Assembly (NCBI RefSeq): GCF_000717655.1
Contig: NZ_JNZY01000010.1
Location: forward strand, 310,001 to 374,000
Direction of reading: 5' to 3'
DNA: 64,000 nucleotides
Source: Streptomyces katrae
Lineage (GTDB): Bacteria > Actinomycetota > Actinomycetes > Streptomycetales > Streptomycetaceae
Shown piece after piece: positions 8,493 to 17,313 of the stretch. The first letter of the stretch is position 1. The number at the start of each line of letters is the position of its first letter. The notes beneath the pieces were generated by a model. It made no database searches and was not told the origin of the DNA. It was given only the letters and a program-made list of their open reading frames with translations. The translations under genes and the position numbers were made by a program.

Positions 8493-9378
8493 GCTCCCCG
8501 AGGGCGCGGCCGGCCCGGTTCGGGTCGGCCGTGAGGAACGCGGAGATCAGGCGGTTCGTCTCCGCAGGAGCCGCCGTGGGCAGGGCGTAGTGGGTGAGGT
8601 GCGGGAGCGTCTCGATCCGGGCGTGCGGTACGGCCTCGAGGGCCCGGGCCGCGACCTTCTCCGGATCGTGCGCGCCGCTGCGGCCGGCGAGGAGCACCAG
8701 CAGCGGGGCGCTCAGCGCCGTGGCGTCCGGGCGGCGGCCGACGACCAGCTTGCGGTCCGCGAAATCCGAGGCCGCCAGCGCGAAGAGCCGCTTCCAGCCC
8801 GGGTCCGGGTCCGTGCCGGCCGTCTCGCGGTCGAGATGGCGGAGCGCGCGCGCCGCCGTCGGGCGCACCAGCACGGGCAGGGAGCGCAGCAGGAAACCGG
8901 GCCGGTGGCCGGCGAAGCACTGGGTCGGGTCGAGGAGCACCAGCCGGTCGACCCGCTGCGCCGCGTGCAGGGCGTACGTCAGGGCGATCCAGGCGCCGTA
9001 CGAATGGCCCAGCAGGCTGACGAGCCGGGCGGCGGAGCCGCCGGGGCTGCGGAGGCCGTCGAGGAGCGCGTCCAGCCAGGCCATCAGGTCGGCGGTGGTG
9101 CGCAACGGGCGGCCCGCGCGCACGCTGCGGCCGGCGTCGCCGAGGATGTCGACGGCGAGCACCCGGTGGTGCGCGCCGAGCGCTGCGGCGTGGGCGAACC
9201 AGACGGCGCCGGTGGAGCCGCCGCCGTGCAGGAGGAGCAGCGGAGCGGCCTCGGCGGGCCCGTACGCGTGGACGCGGGTCGTTCCGTACGGGGTGGGAAC
9301 GTCGATCTCGGCGGTGCCGGCCGGCCAGCGGGCGAGCAGCGCATCATAGGCGGCGAAGAACTGACGGGATGCGGACAC
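8440..9378 (-). CDS. Alpha/beta hydrolase under MarR control
   Basis: Soluble hydrolase of 312 residues. The oxyanion segment LLLLHGGGSTGAVW, the nucleophile elbow LLGHSYGAW and the C-terminal His in LPHLTHYALPT make a complete fold. It may be an esterase, lipase-like or peptidase-like enzyme; the substrate is unknown. The GTG at 9378 (VSASRQFF) is preceded by AGGGGGCC; the open frame extends far upstream through other genes and has no meaning there. The 3' end overlaps the convergent small gene at 8205-8492. It is divergent from a MarR regulator across a palindrome, so it is the likely target. Confidence 0.8.
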   Translation of the reverse strand: MSASRQFFAAYDALLARWPAGTAEIDVPTPYGTTRVHAYGPAEAAPLLLLHGGGSTGAVWFAHAAALGAHHRVLAVDILGDAGRSVRAGRPLRTTADLMAWLDALLDGLRSPGGSAARLVSLLGHSYGAWIALTYALHAAQRVDRLVLLDPTQCFAGHRPGFLLRSLPVLVRPTAARALRHLDRETAGTDPDPGWKRLFALAASDFADRKLVVGRRPDATALSAPLLVLLAGRSGAHDPEKVAARALEAVPHARIETLPHLTHYALPTAAPAETNRLISAFLTADPNRAGRALGELSPGRGGRPRPRRRRTA

Positions 9379-9402
9379 GGTGGCCCCCTGGGCGTCGTCT
9401 CG

Positions 9403-9432
9403 TTGACCGATTATCTCGCTCGGCGAGATACT
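9403..9432 (+). promoter_or_regulatory. Leaderless marR promoter with MarR-type palindrome
   Basis: TTGACC (9403-9408), 18-bp spacer and GATACT (9427-9432) form a promoter whose start point would fall at or next to the GTG at 9439. The spacer holds a perfect 7-bp inverted repeat, TATCTCG-N5-CGAGATA (9412-9430), of MarR operator size, which overlaps the -10 hexamer. Confidence 0.7.
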
Positions 9433-9438
9433 AGTCGA

Positions 9439-9915
9439 GTGAGCGATGACGACACCCCCGCCCTGCGGCTGGTCCATCTCCTGCGCGCCGTCACGGTGGA
9501 ACTCCACCTCCGCGGCGGCGAGTTCGCCGGGCGCAACGGCCTTCACCCGACCGACCTGCGGGCCCTGATCCGGCTTCTCGACGCCGAACGGTCGGGTGAG
9601 ACCGTCACGCCGGGGCGGCTCGGCGAAGCCCTGAAGCTCAACTCGGCGGGCACCACGGCCCTGCTCGACCGGCTCGAACGGCTGGGCCTGGTCCGCCGCA
9701 GTCGCGACGACCGCGACCGGCGCCGGGTGCTGTTGGCGGTGGAGCCGAAGGCGGTCGAGCTCGGCTGGTCGTTCTTCGGCCCGATCATCGGCGGCCTGGT
9801 CGATGCGGCCGAGGACTTCACTCCTGCCGAACTGGACGTCGTCCAGCGCTACTTGACCGCCGCCTTGCATGCTGCCGCGCCCGCCGGCGCGGAACAGGGG
9901 CCCGCCGACGGGTGA
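9439..9915 (+). CDS. MarR family regulator
   Basis: Winged-helix regulator of 158 residues. The core LHPTDLRALIRLLDAE, then VTPGRLGEALKLNSAGTTALLDRLERLGLVRRSRDDRDRR (DNA-recognition helix and wing, cited in part) is a textbook MarR domain. The GTG start has no ribosome binding site and lies about 7 bases after a -10, consistent with a leaderless transcript. Divergent from the alpha/beta hydrolase, with a dyad in the promoter, it probably represses both and answers to a phenolic or lipophilic ligand, by family analogy only. Confidence 0.85.
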   Translation: MSDDDTPALRLVHLLRAVTVELHLRGGEFAGRNGLHPTDLRALIRLLDAERSGETVTPGRLGEALKLNSAGTTALLDRLERLGLVRRSRDDRDRRRVLLAVEPKAVELGWSFFGPIIGGLVDAAEDFTPAELDVVQRYLTAALHAAAPAGAEQGPADG

Positions 9916-10072
9916 AGAGGCCCGGTGCAGGGAACACCCGGTTGCCGGGGGTCGTGGGCGCTGATCATGCTCGAATCTCCGGGCACCGGCCGGTCGCAGG
10001 TACCGGAGGACACCGCGGGGGCGAGGCCGCGGCCGCCCACCCCGGCGAAGGCGCCTTCGACCCGACGCCACC

Positions 10073-10297
10073 CGTACGGCGCCCGCAGGGCTCGAGGCTC
10101 CCGTGCTCCTCCTCGCGGGCGCGCTCGACGTGTCGCTTCCCCAGCCCGCCGCGGTCGAGTACGCCGGGCTGCTCCCGCAGGCCCGGCTCGTCGTCCAGCC
10201 CGGATCCGGCCACGCCCCGCGGCTCGACGACCCCGAGCGGTTACTGGCGGCCACCACGGCATTCCTCGCCACCACGCCGGCCCGGAACCCGGCGTAG
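10073..10297 (+). pseudogene. C-terminal remnant of an alpha/beta hydrolase
   Basis: The frame reads LEAPVLLLAGALDVSLPQP, then LVVQPGSGHAPRLDDPERLLAATTAFLA. This is the final beta strand, the acid loop (GALD) and the catalytic-His region (GSGHAPRLDDP) of an alpha/beta hydrolase. No nucleophile elbow or start is found upstream in any frame; bases 9916-10072 hold nothing recognisable. The remnant lies beside an intact but different hydrolase gene, and may be what a deletion left of a related neighbour. Confidence 0.55.
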
Positions 10298-10341
10298 CCT
10301 GGTCTGACCGCCGTATCCGCCTGTGACCAGGGAGGCGGCGC

Positions 10342-11976
10342 ATGACCGACCCGTACGGCTTCCTCCGGACCCCCCGGAACCCCGTCCCCTCGCGCCCCGC
10401 CGACCAGCGGCTCGGCGACTGGCGCGAGGTGCACGCCGGGCAGACGCTGCTGCCGCTGGTGTCCGAGCAGGCGAACCGCTGCATGGACTGCGGCGTTCCC
10501 TTCTGCCACGGCGGCTGCCCGCTGGGCAACCTCATCCCCGAGTGGAACGCGTACGCCGCGCACGGCGACTGGCGGACCGCGTCCGAGCGGCTGCACGCCA
10601 CCAACAACTTCCCCGAGTTCACCGGACGGCTCTGCCCTGCCCCCTGCGAGGACGCCTGCGTACTGGCGATCAACGCCGACCCGGTGACCATCAAGAACGT
10701 CGAGCAGACCATCGCCGACCAGGCCTGGGAACTCGGGTACACCCCGCCGGCGCCGCCCGGCCGGCTCAGCGGGCAGACCGTCGCCGTCATCGGCTCCGGT
10801 CCGGCCGGGCTCGCCACCGCCCAGCAGCTGACCCGGGCCGGGCACACCGTCGTCGTCTACGAACGGGACGACCGCATCGGGGGTCTGCTCCGCTACGGCA
10901 TCCCCGCGTTCAAGATGGAGAAGGCGCACCTGGACCGCCGGATCGCACAGATGCAGGCCGAGGGCACGGTCTTCCGTACGGACGCCGACATCGGCGGGCG
11001 GACGTCGGCGGCCGAAATACGACGGCGCCATGACGCGGTCGTCGTCGCCGTCGGGGCCGCGGAGCGCCGGGAACTGGCCGCACCGGGCCGCGGACTGCAC
11101 GGCATCCACCAGGCCATGGACTACCTGATCTGCGCCAACCGGGTCGGCGAGGGCGACCTGGCGGCGCCCGGGATCACGGCCGAGGGCAGGCACGTGGTGA
11201 TCGTCGGCGGCGGGGACACCGGCTCGGACTGCCTGGGCACCGCGCTGCGGCAGGGAGCCCTGTCGGTGGTCCAGCTCGACATCCGCCCCGAGCCCGGCCC
11301 GGAGCGGCCCGGCGCCGAGCCCTGGCCGCTGGTGCACCCGCAGGTGTACCGGATCTCCCATGCCCACGAGGAGGCGCGCGGGCGCCACGGCACCGACCCC
11401 CGGGTCTTCTCCAGCGCGACCATGCACTTCGAGGGCGATGCGGAGGGCCGGGTACGGGCCCTGCACCTGACCGCCGTCGAGCCCGCCGGGAGGACGCCGA
11501 TGCCGGGCACCGAGCGGGTGCTGGAGGCCGGGCTGGTCCTGCTGGCGCTCGGCTTCTCGGGCCCCGAGCGGGCCTGCGGACTCGCCGAGCAGCTCGGGCT
11601 CACCCGGGACGACCGGGGCAACTTCGCCCGGGACGCGGACTTCGCGGCCCTCGGCGAGCCGGCGTCGGCCCCCTCGGGCGGATCCGCGCCGGGCGGAGCC
11701 CCGCCGGGCGCAGCGGCCCCGCACGTCAGGACGCCGGCCTGGGCCGAGGCGCCGGCCCCGGGCGTGCCGCCCGCGTGGGGCAAGCCCGCGGAGCGGCCCT
11801 CCCGCGGCCGCCCCGACGGGGTCTTCGTGGCGGGCGACGCCGGGCGCGGCCAGTCCCTGGTGGTGTGGGCCATCGCGGAGGGCCGGGCGGCAGCCGCCGC
11901 CGTGGACCGCTACCTCACCGGCTCGACCGCCCTGCCCGCCCCCGTCGGCGCCCACGACCGGCCCCTGTCGGCATGA
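10342..11976 (+). CDS. gltD: Glutamate synthase small subunit-like protein
   Basis: Pyridine-nucleotide flavoprotein of 544 residues of the GltD family, the electron-entry half of NADPH glutamate synthase. Visible in order are the N-terminal Fe-S cysteine clusters (RCMDCGVPFCHGGCPLGN and LCPAPCEDAC), the FAD-binding VAVIGSGPAGLATA, the NADPH-binding VVIVGGGDTGSDC, and the C-terminal VFVAGDAGRGQSLVVWAIAEGR. About 45 Gly/Ala/Pro-rich residues (near 450-495) interrupt the usual link between ALGFSGPE...NF and the last FAD motif, making it longer than typical ~490-residue GltD. No gltB is adjacent. Start ATG 10342 has GGAGGC upstream. It could serve another amidotransferase or oxidoreductase partner. 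Confidence 0.85.
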   Translation: MTDPYGFLRTPRNPVPSRPADQRLGDWREVHAGQTLLPLVSEQANRCMDCGVPFCHGGCPLGNLIPEWNAYAAHGDWRTASERLHATNNFPEFTGRLCPAPCEDACVLAINADPVTIKNVEQTIADQAWELGYTPPAPPGRLSGQTVAVIGSGPAGLATAQQLTRAGHTVVVYERDDRIGGLLRYGIPAFKMEKAHLDRRIAQMQAEGTVFRTDADIGGRTSAAEIRRRHDAVVVAVGAAERRELAAPGRGLHGIHQAMDYLICANRVGEGDLAAPGITAEGRHVVIVGGGDTGSDCLGTALRQGALSVVQLDIRPEPGPERPGAEPWPLVHPQVYRISHAHEEARGRHGTDPRVFSSATMHFEGDAEGRVRALHLTAVEPAGRTPMPGTERVLEAGLVLLALGFSGPERACGLAEQLGLTRDDRGNFARDADFAALGEPASAPSGGSAPGGAPPGAAAPHVRTPAWAEAPAPGVPPAWGKPAERPSRGRPDGVFVAGDAGRGQSLVVWAIAEGRAAAAAVDRYLTGSTALPAPVGAHDRPLSA

Positions 11977-12043
11977 CCGGCCCGGCCACCCCGCTGCCCC
12001 TGCCGCGGCTCCGGCCGGCCCCGCGGGGCTGCACAATCATGGG

Positions 12044-14059
12044 GTGACTGCTGAAGATCGTTTCTTGTGGCTGGAAGACGTCGAGGGCGAGGCCGCGCTG
12101 GCCTGGGTGGGGGAGCGGAACGCCGAGACCGCCGCCGCGCTCACCGGCGACCCGCGCTTCGAGCCGCTGCGCGCCGAGCTGCGCGAGGCCCTCGACGACG
12201 CCGACCGCATCCCGTACACCGTCCGCCGCGCCGCGCACCTCTACAACTTCTGGCAGGACGCGGACCGCCCGAAGGGCGTGTGGCGGCGTACGACGCTGGA
12301 GCAGTACCGCAAGGACGACCCGGCCTGGGAGGTGCTCCTCGACATCGACGCCCTCGCCGCGCAGGAGGGCGAGGAGTGGGTGTGGGCCGGCGCCCGGGTG
12401 CGGTACCCCGACTACCGGCGGGCGCTGGTCCAGCTGTCCCGGGACGGCTCGGATGCTGTCGTGGTCCGCGAGTTCGACCTCGAGGACCGGGCCTTCGTCG
12501 ACGGCGGCTTCGAGGTCGCGGAGGCGAAGACCCGGATCGGGTGGATCGACGAGGACACCGTCTTCCTCGGCACCGACTTCGGACCCGGCTCGCTGACCGC
12601 CTCCGGCTATCCCCGTACGGTCCGGCGCTGGCGCAGGGGCACCGCCCCGGCGGACGCCGAGCTCGTCTTCGAGGCCGAGGCCGACGACGTGTCCGCCTCC
12701 GGCTGGCACGACGCGACCCCCGGCTACGAGCGCGACTTCGTCTCCCGCTCCACCGACTTCTTCCACGACGAGCTCCACCTCCTCGCCGACGGCGACCGGC
12801 TCGTCAGGATCGACGTGCCGGACGACGCCGGGAAGTACGCGTACCGGCAGTGGCTGATCGTCACGCCGAAGACCCCGTGGCTCGGGCACCCGGCCGGCTC
12901 GCTCCTCGCCTTCGACTTCGACGCGTTCCTCGCCGGGGACCGCACCGCGCACGTGCTGTTCGCACCGGACGAACGCACCGCACTGGCCGGGCACAGCTGG
13001 ACCCGCCATCACCTGATCCTCGAGACGCTCGCCGACGTCGCGACCCGCATCGAGGTCCTCACCCCCGGCCCGGACGGCTGGAGCCGCCGGCCGCTGGCGG
13101 ACGTGCCGGTGCTGTCCTCGGCGACCGTCACCGACACCGACCCGGACGTCAGCGACGAGTACTTCCTCAACATCGACGGCTTCCTGCAGCCCTCCACCCT
13201 CACGTACGGGCACATCGGCGCCGACTCCGAGCCGCTCAAGCAGGCCCCCACCCGCTTCGAGGCCCGCGGTCTGTCGGTCCGGCAGTTCTTCGCGACCTCC
13301 GCCGACGGCACGCAGGTCCCGTACTTCGTCGTCGGCCCGGCCGGCCAGGAGCGCCCGGGGCCCGCGCTCCTCTACGGGTACGGCGGCTTCCGGGACCAGC
13401 AGACGCCGTACTACAGCCCGCTCACGGGCCGCGCCTGGCTCGCCCGCGGCGGTACGTACGCGGTCGCCAACATCCGCGGCGGCTCCGAATACGGCCCCTC
13501 CTGGCACCGGGCCGCCCTCGGCGCGAACCGGGTCCGGGCCTTCGAGGACTTCGCCGCCGTCGCCGCCGACCTCACCGCCCGGGGCATCACCACCCCCGAC
13601 CGGCTCGGCATCACCGGAGCCAGCAACGGCGGCCTGCTCATGGGCGCCATGCTCGTCCGCCACCCGGAGCTGTTCGGCGCGGTCGTCGCCAAGGTGCCCC
13701 TGCTGGACATGCTCCGCTACCACCGGCTGCTCGCCGGGGCGTCCTGGGTCGCCGAGTACGGGGATCCCGACAGCGAAGCCGACCGGCCCCACCTCGAAGC
13801 CCTCTCCCCCTACCACAACCTGTCCGCGGACCGGCCGTACCCGCCCCTGCTCCTGATGACCTCCACCCGCGACGACCGCGTCCACCCCGGCCACGCCCGC
13901 AAGACGGCCGCCCGCCTGCGGGAACTGGGCCACCGGGTGCTGTTCCACGAGAACACCGGCGGGGGCCACGGCGGAGCCAGCGACAACGAGCAGGCCGCGG
14001 CCAACCATGCGCTCGCGTACACCTTCCTGTGGCAGCACCTGGGAGCGGAAACGACGTGA
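12044..14059 (+). CDS. Prolyl oligopeptidase family serine peptidase (S9)
   Basis: Cytoplasmic-looking peptidase of 671 residues with the two-part S9A structure. An N-terminal beta-propeller covers about residues 60-390 and a C-terminal alpha/beta hydrolase domain follows. The catalytic Ser527 is in ITGASNGGLLMG, the Asp in TSTRDDRVHPGHA and the His in NTGGGHGG. YGYGGF and NIRGGSEYG are further S9A hallmarks. No signal peptide is present. The start is a GTG with no good ribosome binding site; CACAAT about 8 bases upstream could be the -10 of a leaderless transcript. It stands alone on this strand. Confidence 0.9.
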   Translation: MTAEDRFLWLEDVEGEAALAWVGERNAETAAALTGDPRFEPLRAELREALDDADRIPYTVRRAAHLYNFWQDADRPKGVWRRTTLEQYRKDDPAWEVLLDIDALAAQEGEEWVWAGARVRYPDYRRALVQLSRDGSDAVVVREFDLEDRAFVDGGFEVAEAKTRIGWIDEDTVFLGTDFGPGSLTASGYPRTVRRWRRGTAPADAELVFEAEADDVSASGWHDATPGYERDFVSRSTDFFHDELHLLADGDRLVRIDVPDDAGKYAYRQWLIVTPKTPWLGHPAGSLLAFDFDAFLAGDRTAHVLFAPDERTALAGHSWTRHHLILETLADVATRIEVLTPGPDGWSRRPLADVPVLSSATVTDTDPDVSDEYFLNIDGFLQPSTLTYGHIGADSEPLKQAPTRFEARGLSVRQFFATSADGTQVPYFVVGPAGQERPGPALLYGYGGFRDQQTPYYSPLTGRAWLARGGTYAVANIRGGSEYGPSWHRAALGANRVRAFEDFAAVAADLTARGITTPDRLGITGASNGGLLMGAMLVRHPELFGAVVAKVPLLDMLRYHRLLAGASWVAEYGDPDSEADRPHLEALSPYHNLSADRPYPPLLLMTSTRDDRVHPGHARKTAARLRELGHRVLFHENTGGGHGGASDNEQAAANHALAYTFLWQHLGAETT

Positions 14060-14452
14060 CGTGCTGCAACGCTGCGAGGCCCGGGCGCGGGAAACACCGT
14101 TGCCCGGGCGCGGGTCGGATCACACACGCGCGCGGTAGGCGCGAGGGGCGCGGTGGAACTCGTCCCGCTGGTGGTCTTCGGCCCGTACGGCGGGGCCCTC
14201 GCCGACGCGATCGACATGCACTGATCGTGGTCGCCGTGGCGGCACCGCCCCGACGGCGGTGCACGCCGTGCTCCGCGCCGTGCTCTCCCGGCTGCTGGAC
14301 GCCCACCCGGGCCGTGCACTACGCACAGGAGTGGGCCCTTGTCGCCGTCACGGCCGTCCCGGGGGCGGCGCTCGGTACGTACGGGCTGGCCCGCGCCGTC
14401 AGGCGGCTCGCCGCCCCGCGCCTGCCCGTGAACCCCGTGCCCTGAGCCCGCG
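14060..14452 (+). pseudogene. Decayed region with MFS transporter remnant
   Basis: Bases 14153-14224 encode VELVPLVVFGPYGGALADAID before a stop. This matches the loop between helices 2 and 3 of MFS exporters (LVPL..FG..GGALADA.DRR). Nothing else of a transporter is found around it. A second frame near 14313-14445 (HYAQEWALVAVTAVPGAALGTYG) also looks protein-like but cannot be assigned. No intact gene is present between the peptidase and the next small gene. Confidence 0.4.
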
Positions 14453-14650
14453 CTAGCCCGTGGGCCTGAACCCGGTCGGCGGGCGGGGGTCCCGGCGGGC
14501 CGCAGGCCGGTCGGCGGGCTCCGGCGGGAGCTTCGGGCCGACGACGTACTGGTTCTCGACGAGGTGCTCGTAGATCTCGAAGTCGACGGCCTGCCACCGC
14601 CCCATGTCTCCGTGGACGGCCCGGAACTGGGCCGGAGTCGGACTGGTCAC
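14453..14650 (-). CDS. Small hypothetical protein
   Basis: Soluble protein of 65 residues that I do not recognise. The N-terminal part (FRAVHGDMGRWQAVDFEIYEHLVENQYVVGP, in parts) looks folded and the C-terminal half is Pro/Arg-rich and probably disordered. The GTG at 14650 is chosen because GGGAGAGG lies 8 bases upstream; a TTG at 14671 is possible but has no such site. It follows the gene at 14741-15394 on the same strand after 90 bases and may be cotranscribed. Confidence 0.55.
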   Translation of the reverse strand: MTSPTPAQFRAVHGDMGRWQAVDFEIYEHLVENQYVVGPKLPPEPADRPAARRDPRPPTGFRPTG

Positions 14651-14740
14651 TGTTCTCACCTCTCCCGTCAAGGGTGCGGGATCGCAGGTCGTTCCGCACG
14701 CCGCACGGACAGGGCCATCGGAGTGACGGCGAGACCGGTC

Positions 14741-15394
14741 CTACGGGGCGGGGACGGCGTCGGCCGTGAGGCCGGCGAGGTGCAGCGCCCGGTGCACGGC
14801 GGGCAGGTCCCAGTCCGCGTCCCGGCCGCCGTTCCCGCTCTCGGCGACCAGCGCATCCAGCGCCCCGGGCGTCAGCCGGTAGTTCTCCGCGGCCTCCAGG
14901 AGCTCCCCCGCGCCCGGCCCGTGGCCGGCCAGCAGCCTGAGGACCTCCTCGCGTTCCACGAAACGGCTCATTCCGCAGTCGAGGCCGTCGTCCTTGAGGT
15001 CCGCGGGGTACGGCGCGCGGGCCCAGGCGCCGTTCTCGTACCAGTAGACACAGCCCAGCTCCCAGCCTTCGAGCAGGTCGCGCAGGGTCTCGTACGGGAG
15101 CCAGTCCGGGGCCTTTGCCAGCATGTCGACCGCCGGCTCGTGCCATTTGACGTCGCTCGACTCGTCCTCGCCGTAGAGCACGAAACGACCCTGGCCCATC
15201 CGGGCCAGGGTCCACCAGGTGCAGCCGGCGTCGTCGAGACGGAGCCGGGCGCCGTCGATCCAGTGGCCGGTGCGGTGGATCCCGTGGCCCTCCGCCTCGG
15301 TGGTCGCCTCGAGTACGGCGACGAACGCCCACCGCGCCCACAGCAGTTCCGCCGCGGGCAGGTCCCCGGGCCGGCCCGGCCGGTGAATCGTCAT
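14741..15394 (-). CDS. Hypothetical protein, Trp-rich, unassigned
   Basis: Soluble acidic protein of 217 residues with no signal peptide or membrane segment. Its codon use matches genuine genes in the window. Notable blocks are LLWARWAFVAVLEATTEAEGHG, CTWWTLARMGQGRFVLYGED, and a C-terminal acidic helical part ending in LPAVHRALHLAGLTADAV. I do not recognise the family; the Gly/Trp distribution is reminiscent of SMI1/KNR4-like immunity proteins, but the diagnostic motifs are not visible. ATG 15394 has a weak GGGGAG upstream. Confidence 0.6.
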   Translation of the reverse strand: MTIHRPGRPGDLPAAELLWARWAFVAVLEATTEAEGHGIHRTGHWIDGARLRLDDAGCTWWTLARMGQGRFVLYGEDESSDVKWHEPAVDMLAKAPDWLPYETLRDLLEGWELGCVYWYENGAWARAPYPADLKDDGLDCGMSRFVEREEVLRLLAGHGPGAGELLEAAENYRLTPGALDALVAESGNGGRDADWDLPAVHRALHLAGLTADAVPAP

Positions 15395-15498
15395 GGCGTC
15401 TCTGCTCCCCTTGCCGGTGACACACGCGTACCGGCAAGATCGTAGCCGCAGTTCACCGAGGTGTCGGAGGGGCCGAGTTCGGCTGCCGCACCGTACCG

Positions 15499-15918
15499 TC
15501 AGGGTTTCGTCTTGTGCGGGACGTCCGTGCACAGGGCCCAGATGACGAACACGCCGATGCCGATGGCAATGATCGACCAGAGCGGCTGGTACGGCAGCCA
15601 CATGAAGTGCAGGATCACGTAGAGGCAGGTCAGGACGATACCGGCGATCCGGCCGGCCTCCGACCCCTTGAGGATCGCCGCGCCGGCACCGAGCACGAGG
15701 ACGCCGACGATGATATGGATCCAACCCCACGCCGTGAGGTCGAACCTGAAGGTGTAGTCGCCGAAGCGCTGGTACACCTCGTCGTTGGCGACGGCGACGA
15801 TGCCTTCGAGGATGCCGAAGACGCCGCTGACGACCATCAGGACACCCGCGAACATCGTGCCGCCCGCTGCCCAACCGCTGTGGGTACTCCTCGGCGTGGT
15901 ACTTGGCGTGCTGCTCAT
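15499..15918 (-). CDS. DUF7144 family four-helix membrane protein
   Basis: Integral membrane protein of 139 residues with four hydrophobic segments: GGTMFAGVLMVVSGVFGILEG, WGWIHIIVGVLVLGAGAAI, IAGIVLTCLYVILHFMWLPY and SIIAIGIGVFVIWALC. The order, the WGWIH motif and the WLPYQPLWS loop are those of the DUF7144 (formerly unnamed) actinobacterial family of unknown function. ATG 15918 is preceded by GAGAGAGG. Monocistronic by spacing. Confidence 0.75.
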   Translation of the reverse strand: MSSTPSTTPRSTHSGWAAGGTMFAGVLMVVSGVFGILEGIVAVANDEVYQRFGDYTFRFDLTAWGWIHIIVGVLVLGAGAAILKGSEAGRIAGIVLTCLYVILHFMWLPYQPLWSIIAIGIGVFVIWALCTDVPHKTKP

Positions 15919-16237
15919 CGCGCAGCCTCTCTCTCGGTTGCGGGACGGGCTCTCCATGCCGAACCGGTCCCGTACCCCATCGTGCGCACCCATCGCGCGC
16001 GGCGCACGTCGGGCCGTGACGCACCAGGTGACCGGCAGCAGCCCGTGGACAGGCCGACCGGATTCCGCGTGCGGCCATCGGTGGGCGCACCTCCTGTGGC
16101 TGCGGCTTCACCGGGCAGAGACGGCTGTCCGCTCGCACCGTTCCCGGGCGCGCGCAGAACGGACCCGGCCGTAGCGGGGATCGAGTCAGGTCACCCCGGT
16201 CCTCACTGGGTGTCGATGGCGAACTAATCTTCGGATC
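15919..16237. promoter_or_regulatory. Intergenic region with leaderless promoter
   Basis: No gene is visible in these 319 bases. At the right end TAATCT (16225-16230) lies 7 bases before the ATG at 16238, and no ribosome binding site is present, so the following gene is probably leaderless. No convincing -35 box was found. Confidence 0.4.
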
Positions 16238-16864
16238 ATGGCCTTGCGACCTGACGAGTTCTACGACCACGCGATTGCCGCTGCTGATGGGGAGCGTCGG
16301 CTCCCGCTCGCGCGCATGACAGGGTGGGACATCAGCCCGTTCGAGCCGGAAGGATTGCGCGTTGCGCCGCTGCGCCCTCCGGTTCTGCCCGAGCCTCCGC
16401 GACACGGTGAGGACCCGTCGAATTGCGGGGCGTGCCGTGACCGAGGCGATGGGATCTGGTTCAACGACAGTTGGCGGCTCACCCGGATCACGGGAGTTGG
16501 TGTGCCGCTGGTGCTCATGCTGCATCCTCGCGAGCACTATGACATGGCTGACCTGCCCGATGAGCTGGCAGCCGAGCTGGGGGTCCTGTCCACTCACATC
16601 GTCCGCCACGTGCAGGCCCTGCCACACATTTCGCGAGCCCACGTCTACCGCCTCGGAGATGGAGGCGCACATCTGCACATCTGGTTCTTCGCCCGGCCCG
16701 AGGGACAGACGCAGCTGTACGGATCATGGATGCCCGTCTGGGACGATCTGCTACCGGAATACCCGGCAGATGTTGCAGAGGCGGACGCGGTGATCGTGGC
16801 AGAGGCATTGGTCGCTTCCGTCGGAGGTCGCCGGTCGGCTGCCGGCGAATCGCCGCACGACTGA
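16238..16864 (+). CDS. HIT-like domain protein
   Basis: Soluble protein of 208 residues. The C-terminal half carries ISRAHVYRLGDGGAHLHIWFFARPEGQ (in part), whose HLHIW lies where HIT hydrolases and nucleotidyltransferases have the His triad. An upstream pair CGAC could bind zinc, as in several HIT proteins, with a second ligand not evident. The HIT superfamily acts on nucleotide phosphoesters; the substrate here is unknown. Third codon positions are visibly less G/C biased than in the neighbours, hinting at acquisition. The start ATG 16238 lacks a ribosome binding site and follows a possible -10 by 7 bases. Confidence 0.6.
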   Translation: MALRPDEFYDHAIAAADGERRLPLARMTGWDISPFEPEGLRVAPLRPPVLPEPPRHGEDPSNCGACRDRGDGIWFNDSWRLTRITGVGVPLVLMLHPREHYDMADLPDELAAELGVLSTHIVRHVQALPHISRAHVYRLGDGGAHLHIWFFARPEGQTQLYGSWMPVWDDLLPEYPADVAEADAVIVAEALVASVGGRRSAAGESPHD

Positions 16865-17313
16865 TTGCAAGCTGTCCCATCCTTCGACCTCGGCGCTGAC
16901 CGTGCTCACACACGGTCATGTCCGGGGACCCTGGCTGCTGTTCCGTAAAGCGTTGCCTGCTCCGGAACTCCACGTCAGGGTCAGTCCGCCGTGACGGCCT
17001 CGAGGTGGCGGAGGAAGCCGGCGAAGCCCTGCGTCGGCTTCGGATCGTCCTGCTCCGGCAGGGCTGGACGGTGTGTCCGGGCTGGCCGAAGGCCAGCGCG
17101 AAGCCCGAGCCGAGAGCCAGGGGCCCATCCGGGTCAGCCACTACCTCACGCGTGCGGCGGGGTATGGAGCCTTCACCCGGGACGAGTGATCCGGCGGCCG
17201 CGCCGAACCGTCACGCGGCTCCGCCCCGGCGAGCAGGAGCCCGTCCCATCCCGGGCCGGGTTCCTGCTCGTGCCGGTCACTCAACCGGGGCGGAAGAGAG
17301 CTCGTCCAGGGGC
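16865..17313. other. Intergenic region, no gene recognised
   Basis: These 449 bases hold no supported gene. A plus-strand frame near 16985-17130 reads EVAEEAGEALRRLRIVLLRQGWTV and may be a protein remnant, but it has no start and no assignable family. The terminator hairpin at 17231-17269 is the only clear element. Confidence 0.4.
17231..17269 (-). terminator. Hairpin after the secreted-protein gene
   Basis: The arms GAGCAGGAGCCCG and CGGGTTCCTGCTC pair over 13 bases with a single G-T pair and enclose 13 bases. The hairpin lies 45 bases beyond the stop of the minus-strand gene at 17314. Confidence 0.65.

Noticed and set aside
10342..11976. A glutamate synthase operon
   Set aside because: No gltB is found within reach on either side; the next gene is a prolyl oligopeptidase.
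8440..12036. A 3.6-kb open frame on the minus strand
   Set aside because: Only its last 939 bases are a gene (alpha/beta hydrolase). The rest is antisense to marR and gltD and is Arg/Pro/Gly-rich, as expected for a frame kept open by high GC content.
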